Below are positions 5,630 through 5,979 of a stretch of 5,979 nt of DNA, in pieces. The notes below the pieces were generated by a model that was not told where the DNA came from, ran no database searches, and saw only the letters and a list, made by a program, of their open reading frames with translations. The DNA is taken from assembly GCA_016210785.1 (NCBI GenBank), contig JACQTN010000499.1:1-5979 (forward strand), read 5' to 3'. Position numbers and translations under genes: made by a program. Positions within the stretch are counted from its first letter, which is position 1, and each line of letters opens with the position of its first letter. This DNA comes from Armatimonadota bacterium (GTDB taxonomy: Bacteria > Sysuimicrobiota > Sysuimicrobiia > Sysuimicrobiales > JACQTN01).

Positions 5630-5670
5630 ACATTGGTTGTGACAGCAGGGTCGAGAAAGGAGATACGAGC

Positions 5671-5979
5671 ATGGCCAGGCTGTTGCGCGTCAACATGGCC
5701 GGCCTCACGGCCACCTACGAGGATGTGCCGGAGTTCTACCAGAAGTGGGGCGGGCGCGGGCTCACCTCTATGGTCACCTCCCGCGAAGTCCCGCCCACCT
5801 GCCATCCGCTTGGTCCCGCCAACACGCTGGTGTTCGCTCCCGGCATCGTCAGCGGCACCGCGGCGCCCACTTCGGGCCGCATCTCCATCGGCGGCAAGAG
5901 CCCCCTCACGGGAGGGATCAAGGAGACCAACTCCGGCGGTCTCGCCTCGCAGAAGATCGCCAGGCTGGGCATCAAGGCC
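5671..5979 (+). CDS. Aldehyde:ferredoxin oxidoreductase family protein, N-terminal part (runs off window)
   Basis: The first 103 residues are present; the ATG at 5671 has AAAGGAGAT (5656-5664) 6-7 bp upstream. WGGRGL (25-30), the block APGIVSGTAAPTSGRISIGG (56-75), KSPLTGG (76-82) and the following KETNSGG (84-90) are the conserved N-terminal features of the AOR family. This domain holds the tungsten (or molybdenum) bis-pterin. These cytoplasmic enzymes oxidise aldehydes to acids and pass electrons to ferredoxin. Full-length members are about 600 residues with a 4Fe-4S cluster ligated from the C-terminal part, which lies outside the window. The gene follows its own leader and is separated from the amidohydrolase by hairpins, so it is probably a separate transcription unit. 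Which AOR subfamily it belongs to cannot be decided from this part. Confidence 0.92.
   Translation, partial: MARLLRVNMAGLTATYEDVPEFYQKWGGRGLTSMVTSREVPPTCHPLGPANTLVFAPGIVSGTAAPTSGRISIGGKSPLTGGIKETNSGGLASQKIARLGIKA

Noticed and set aside
1..5979. CRISPR array, tRNA, rRNA or insertion sequence
   Set aside because: I found no regularly spaced repeats, no cloverleaf-like or rRNA-like stretch, and no transposase motifs on either strand.

Overview
The window is GC-rich with few A/T-rich stretches. Its genes use strong Shine-Dalgarno sites (AGGGAGGTGG, AAAGGAG) and a mix of ATG, GTG and TTG starts. Together with the start of an aldehyde:ferredoxin oxidoreductase-type tungstoenzyme gene, a DUF5058-type membrane protein and an M20 amidohydrolase, this suggests an anaerobic, high-GC bacterium, most plausibly a Firmicutes/Limnochordia/Symbiobacteriia-like lineage. 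The lineage is an inference from gene style, not a search result.

Left part (1-2410) is an accessory, rearranged region. It starts with the last 18 codons of an upstream gene and a 12-bp-stem hairpin. Next come a stand-alone radical SAM gene with extra C-terminal cysteines (178-1071) and a Phd-type antitoxin/PIN-domain toxin pair (1120-1784). The promoter of this pair overlaps the radical SAM stop codon and carries tandem GACT-type dyads. Just behind the toxin lie two gene remnants pointing in opposite directions. One is a frameshifted, truncated nucleoside phosphorylase/nucleosidase piece on the minus strand (about 1792-2086). The other is a plus-strand scar of a second radical SAM gene (about 2087-2191), about 80% identical by hand count to the 3' end of the intact gene. 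A 16-bp perfect palindrome containing the toxin stop codon marks the edge of the decayed block. The 2192-2410 stretch holds only a GC hairpin and no convincing gene.

Right part (2427-5422) is a tight three-gene unit on the plus strand, with 38- and 30-bp gaps: a DUF5058-family six-helix membrane protein, a second six-helix membrane protein with a soluble N-terminal tail, and an AbgB-like M20D amidohydrolase with all metal ligands visible. The simplest reading is a two-subunit importer that feeds an N-acyl or peptide-like conjugate to the cytoplasmic hydrolase. The transport role is inference.

A 14-bp-stem hairpin ends this unit. After a 248-bp gap with further RNA-like hairpins, a new gene begins at 5671. 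It encodes the N-terminal domain of an aldehyde:ferredoxin oxidoreductase family enzyme and runs off the window.
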